A stretch of DNA of 64,000 bases from Myxococcales bacterium (lineage in GTDB: Bacteria > Myxococcota_A > Polyangia > Haliangiales > Haliangiaceae): NCBI GenBank assembly GCA_947483555.1, contig CANKMW010000031.1:23163-87162 (forward strand), in the 5' to 3' direction. The notes beneath the pieces are model-generated. The model worked only from the letters and a program-made list of their open reading frames with translations. It was not told the origin of the DNA and searched no databases. The translations under genes were made by a program, and so were the position numbers. Below are positions 61,458 through 64,000 of the stretch, in pieces; the stretch's first letter is position 1; every line of letters begins with the position of its first letter.

Positions 61458-62372
61458 ATGGCGCCGATGTCGGACTTTCTCGAGGGTCGGGTCGCCATCG
61501 TCACCGGCGCGGCTCGCGGGCTGGGACGCGCCCACGCGCTCGAGCTGGCCCGCCACGGCGCCCGCGTGGTGGTCAACGATCTCGGCGTCGAGCGCGACGG
61601 CAGCGGCGGCGGGGCCGGGCCGGCGGCCGAGGTGGTCGACGAGATCCGCGCCGTCGGCGGTGAGGCGGTCGCCAACGGTGACGACGTCGCCGACTGGGAC
61701 GGCGCGCGCCGGCTGATCGGTGCGGCGGTCGAGGCCTGGGGGCGACTCGACGTCCTGGTCTGCAACGCCGGCTTCCTGCGCGATCGGATGTTCGCCAACG
61801 CCGGCGAGGACGAGTGGGACGCGGTCATGCGCGTGCACCTCAAGGGCCACTTCGCGCCGGCGCGACACGCCGCGGCGCTGTGGCGCGACGCCAGCAAGCG
61901 CGGCGAGGTCGTCGATGCGCGCATCATCAACACCACGTCGGGCGCCGGGCTGCAGGGCAGCATCGGCCAGGCGGCGTACTCGGCGGCCAAGGGCGGCATC
62001 GCCGCGCTGACGCTGGTGCAGGCCGCCGAGCTCGGCCGCTACGGCGTGACCGCCAACGCGATCGCGCCGGCGGCGCGGACCCGCATGACCGAGACCGCGT
62101 TCGCGGCCACCATGGCGGCACCGGCGAGCGGGTTCGACGCCATGGCGGCCGAGAACGTGTCGCCGCTGGTGGCCTGGCTTTCCAGCGCCCAGGCGCGGGC
62201 GGTGACCGGCCGCGTGTTCGACGTCTCGGGCGGCGCCATCGCCATCGAGGATGGCTGGCGGCCGGGGCCGTCGTGCGATCGCGGGGCGCGCTGGGACGCG
62301 CGCGAGCTCGGCGGCGTGGTCGGCGATCTGGTCGCGCGGGCGCCGCTGCCGGCGAAGGTGTGGGGGACATGA
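61458..62372 (+). CDS. Short-chain dehydrogenase, Hsd4A/Rv3502c-like
   Basis: A 304-residue SDR with TGAARGLGRAHALELARHG, VVNDLGVERDGSGGG, NAGFLRDRMFAN, the catalytic YxxxK in QAAYSAAKGGIAALT and the unusual C-terminal extension IEDGWRPGPSCDRGARWDARELG. This matches remembered Rv3502c/Hsd4A, a steroid side-chain 3-hydroxyacyl-CoA or 17-beta-hydroxysteroid dehydrogenase of the KstR regulon. ATG 61467 is an alternative start. It ends the steroid cluster; a 24-codon frame overlaps its stop. Confidence 0.82.
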   Translation: MAPMSDFLEGRVAIVTGAARGLGRAHALELARHGARVVVNDLGVERDGSGGGAGPAAEVVDEIRAVGGEAVANGDDVADWDGARRLIGAAVEAWGRLDVLVCNAGFLRDRMFANAGEDEWDAVMRVHLKGHFAPARHAAALWRDASKRGEVVDARIINTTSGAGLQGSIGQAAYSAAKGGIAALTLVQAAELGRYGVTANAIAPAARTRMTETAFAATMAAPASGFDAMAAENVSPLVAWLSSAQARAVTGRVFDVSGGAIAIEDGWRPGPSCDRGARWDARELGGVVGDLVARAPLPAKVWGT

Positions 62373-62443
62373 GGATGCGGCGTCGCGCACGACCAGCCGG
62401 GCTGGGCGTCGCGGTCGCGCTGGTGTCGGTCGAGCCGGAGTGA
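62369..62443 (+). CDS. 24-codon frame overlapping the dehydrogenase stop (doubtful)
   Basis: An ATGA overlap starts MRMRRRARPAGLGVAVALVSVEPE, which looks like the basic and hydrophobic start of a signal peptide that is cut off by a stop. It may be the remnant of a deleted downstream gene or just chance. Confidence 0.3.
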   Translation: MRMRRRARPAGLGVAVALVSVEPE

Positions 62444-62489
62444 GCTCCGGCCTGGATTCGGACTTGCCTGCGGCAGGGTAAGACGGTAT

Positions 62490-62499
62490 CTTACGTAAG
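62490..62499. promoter_or_regulatory. Palindrome at the antitoxin start, likely autoregulatory operator
   Basis: CTTACGTAAG is a perfect ten-base palindrome reaching the GTG of the antitoxin gene, where an AbrB-type antitoxin would bind its own promoter. Confidence 0.6.
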
Positions 62500-62729
62500 T
62501 GAAGACGGTGGTGTCCAGCAAGGGGCAGATCGTGTTGCCGGTCCAGCTTCGCGAGCGCGACCGGATCCGCCCCGGTCAGCGGTTCGACGTCGAGCGCCTG
62601 GAGGCCGGGCGCTACCTGCTCACGAAGCGCCCGGAGGCCGACAACGAAGGGCTGATCGACTGGCTGCTGGACTGTCCCGCCAAGGGCTGGTTCGTCGCCA
62701 TCGACTCGGAATCGACCGACGCGTTGTGA
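62499..62729 (+). CDS. vapB: VapB-type antitoxin (SpoVT/AbrB fold)
   Basis: A 76-residue AbrB-like antitoxin: VVSSKGQIVLPVQLRERDRIRPGQRFDVERLEAGRYLLTKR forms the swapped-hairpin DNA-binding domain, and the C-terminal tail (GLIDWLLDCPAKGWFVAID) would cover the toxin. GTG start at the palindrome. It overlaps the toxin gene by four bases. Confidence 0.9.
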   Translation: MKTVVSSKGQIVLPVQLRERDRIRPGQRFDVERLEAGRYLLTKRPEADNEGLIDWLLDCPAKGWFVAIDSESTDAL

Positions 62730-63133
62730 AGTTCATCGTCGATGCGAACGTCCTGAGCGAGCCGACCAAGCCAGCGCCCGACGGACGGATCCTTGCATGG
62801 TTGCGGGCCCACGAGGCGGAGCTGGTGGTCAACCCGATCGTCCTCGGCGAGATCGAATACGGGATCATGCTGCTCCCGGCGAGCAAGCGACGCACGCGGT
62901 TGCTGGACTGGTTCACCCAGGGGGTGCAGCGCGTGCGATCCGTCGACATCGACGCCCGTACCGCCACGGCGTGGGCCGGCCTCCTGGCGCGGTTGAAGAA
63001 GAAGGGTGTCGCGATGCCGGTCAAGGACAGCTTGATCGCCGCGTCGGCGCTCGCGCACGGCCTGTCGGTCGCCACGCGAAACACGGCCGACTATCGCTAC
63101 GCCGCCGTCTCGCTCGTCAACCCGTTCGAGTAG
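62726..63133 (+). CDS. vapC: VapC-type PIN-domain toxin
   Basis: A 135-residue PIN-domain ribonuclease. The metal-binding acidic residues are Asp6 (VDANVLSE), Glu42 (LGEIEYG) and Asp101 (PVKDSLIAASA), with the TRNTADY segment supplying Asn119 and Asp122. It would cleave tRNA or rRNA unless bound by the antitoxin upstream. A standard stability module at the end of the steroid cluster. Confidence 0.92.
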   Translation: MKFIVDANVLSEPTKPAPDGRILAWLRAHEAELVVNPIVLGEIEYGIMLLPASKRRTRLLDWFTQGVQRVRSVDIDARTATAWAGLLARLKKKGVAMPVKDSLIAASALAHGLSVATRNTADYRYAAVSLVNPFE

Positions 63134-63138
63134 GTCTA

Positions 63139-63852
63139 CTACCGCCGGCGTCGCAACCCGACCACCCCGACCACGAGCAGCAGCACCAGCATCCCGGCCA
63201 GCTCCGACGCCGACCGGCCGCCGGTGGAGCAGCAGCCGCCGGCCTCGGGCGCGCACAGGTTGAGGTCGCCGGCCGCGATGCACTCGAAGCCGTCGCCGCA
63301 CACGCTGGCGCCGGGATCGCACACCTGGGTGCAGAAGTTGCCATCGCCGCCGGCCGCGCACTGGCCGCCGGCGCACTGGGCGCCCGACTCGCAGCTGTCG
63401 CCGTTGTCGCGCAGCGCGACGGTGATCGGGAGGTCGACCCGCGCGGTGTTGCCGGCCAGGTCGCGGGCGACCACGCCGAGCATGTGGCCGCCGATCGACG
63501 CTCCATTCACCGTGACGTCGTAGCGATCGCCGTCGGGGCTGCCGTCGATGCCGACCACGATGCCATCGAGATAGATCAGCACGTCGGCCATGCCCTCGCC
63601 GTCGGTCGCGCTGGCCTCGACGGTGAACAGGGGCGCGACCCGACCGTCGCTCGCCGGTGACAGGACCTGGATGGTCGGCAGGTTGGACTCGGTGGCCCGC
63701 GGCCCGAGGGCACTACCCAGGCGCATGGCCGAGTTGGTGTCGGCGCCGCCGCACGAGCAGCCCTGCTCCTGGCCGGGCCGGACGCCGCACGCCGACGCCT
63801 GATCGACGAACGACTTCGAGGTCGTCTGTGCGACCAGGACGTACGACATCAT
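63139..63852 (-). CDS. Surface protein with MYXO-CTERM-like tail (truncated)
   Basis: A Cys-rich extracellular protein. From about residue 50 it has an Ig-like segment (VEASATDGEGMADVLIYLDGIVVG...VVARDLAGNTARVDLP), a Cys-rich EGF-like stretch (QCAGGQC, CDPGASVCGDGFECIA) and a C-terminal CC-STGG, hydrophobic helix and RRRR, i.e. a MYXO-CTERM sorting signal recognised by myxosortase. The start is uncertain: ATG 63852 is given, and the frame is open to 63942. Similar proteins carry an N-terminal metalloprotease domain that is missing here, so the gene is probably 5'-truncated or decayed. Confidence 0.75.
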   Translation of the reverse strand: MMSYVLVAQTTSKSFVDQASACGVRPGQEQGCSCGGADTNSAMRLGSALGPRATESNLPTIQVLSPASDGRVAPLFTVEASATDGEGMADVLIYLDGIVVGIDGSPDGDRYDVTVNGASIGGHMLGVVARDLAGNTARVDLPITVALRDNGDSCESGAQCAGGQCAAGGDGNFCTQVCDPGASVCGDGFECIAAGDLNLCAPEAGGCCSTGGRSASELAGMLVLLLVVGVVGLRRRR

Positions 63853-64000
63853 GTGTCGTAGCTCCCCACGTCTTGCCGCTTTCTGGGCCGACAATTCCGC
63901 AAGTCTCTGCCCTCTCCGGGGCGGCGTAGGGGCGGGCACCAAGGGCCGGCGATGCCGGTCAGGAGGCGCTCGTGATCAGTTCTCATTCATCTCGTGGCAA

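Overview
The window is very GC-rich, codon-biased bacterial DNA that most likely comes from a myxobacterium (Myxococcota). Two things point there: an incomplete sigma factor of the myxobacterial type at the left edge, and a secreted protein with a MYXO-CTERM-like tail (Cys pair, hydrophobic helix, Arg cluster) at the right edge. No RNA genes, CRISPR arrays or intact insertion sequences were seen. Between about 0.8 and 62.4 kb lies one large steroid (cholesterol-type) catabolism region whose gene content closely parallels the KstR and KstR2 regulons of Mycobacterium and Rhodococcus. These comparisons rest on remembered family sequences, not on a search.

Layout. 1697-11067 (+) is one tightly coupled operon: a CYP125-like P450, then hsaA, hsaC, hsaD, hsaE, hsaG and hsaF (cleavage of rings A and B), then a two-subunit acyl-CoA dehydrogenase. 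823-1629 (-) is an EchA19-like hydratase. 11087-19899 (-) is the ring C/D operon: echA20, ipdA, ipdB, ipdC, an enoyl-CoA hydratase, an IpdE1/IpdE2-like dehydrogenase pair, fadA6, and an unrecognised Cys-rich secreted protein. 19958-23294 (+) couples a short-chain dehydrogenase to cofG and cofH. 22869-29589 (-) couples an acyltransferase, ipdF, two hot-dog hydratase halves, an LLM-type (F420-dependent) oxidoreductase and npdG to cofE, cofD and cofC. Together these two operons carry a nearly complete coenzyme F420 pathway inside the steroid cluster. Then come kshA (29674, +), an operon (30707-36169, -) with a DUF35 protein, two Ltp-type thiolase-like proteins and a ChsE-like pair, a degenerate GGDEF protein and a hybrid sensor kinase (36369-41233, +), and a minus operon with SCP2, a nitronate-monooxygenase-like protein, an aldehyde dehydrogenase and an FdxD-like ferredoxin. 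Further right are an alcohol dehydrogenase, two hydrolases, two acyl-CoA synthetases (one FadD19-like), a second KshA-like oxygenase, a KstD-like flavoprotein, hsaB, a fourth dehydrogenase pair and an Hsd4A-like dehydrogenase. A stretch of different character (55.1-58.2 kb: NmrA-like protein, TetR regulator, secreted protein) interrupts the cluster. A VapBC pair and a truncated MYXO-CTERM protein close the window.

Regulation. Nine copies of a palindrome of the type TAGAACATGTTCTA / TGAAACATGTTTCA sit immediately upstream of most steroid operons, usually between divergent genes. This is essentially the mycobacterial KstR operator, so the cluster, F420 genes included, is probably one regulon. 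No KstR-like gene, steroid importer or KshB-like reductase was found in the window, so these must lie elsewhere. Several apparent N-termini beginning MF[YHQ]S are artefacts of the ATG inside the palindrome, and downstream starts were chosen.

Genome dynamics. Nine copies (six loci) of a REP-like palindrome occur, some inside reading frames or supplying a protein's last residues and stop codon. A scrambled, partly inverted duplicate of the aldehyde dehydrogenase 5' end lies at 37805-37937. There are also several short tandem repeats and a 15-bp inverted-repeat element.
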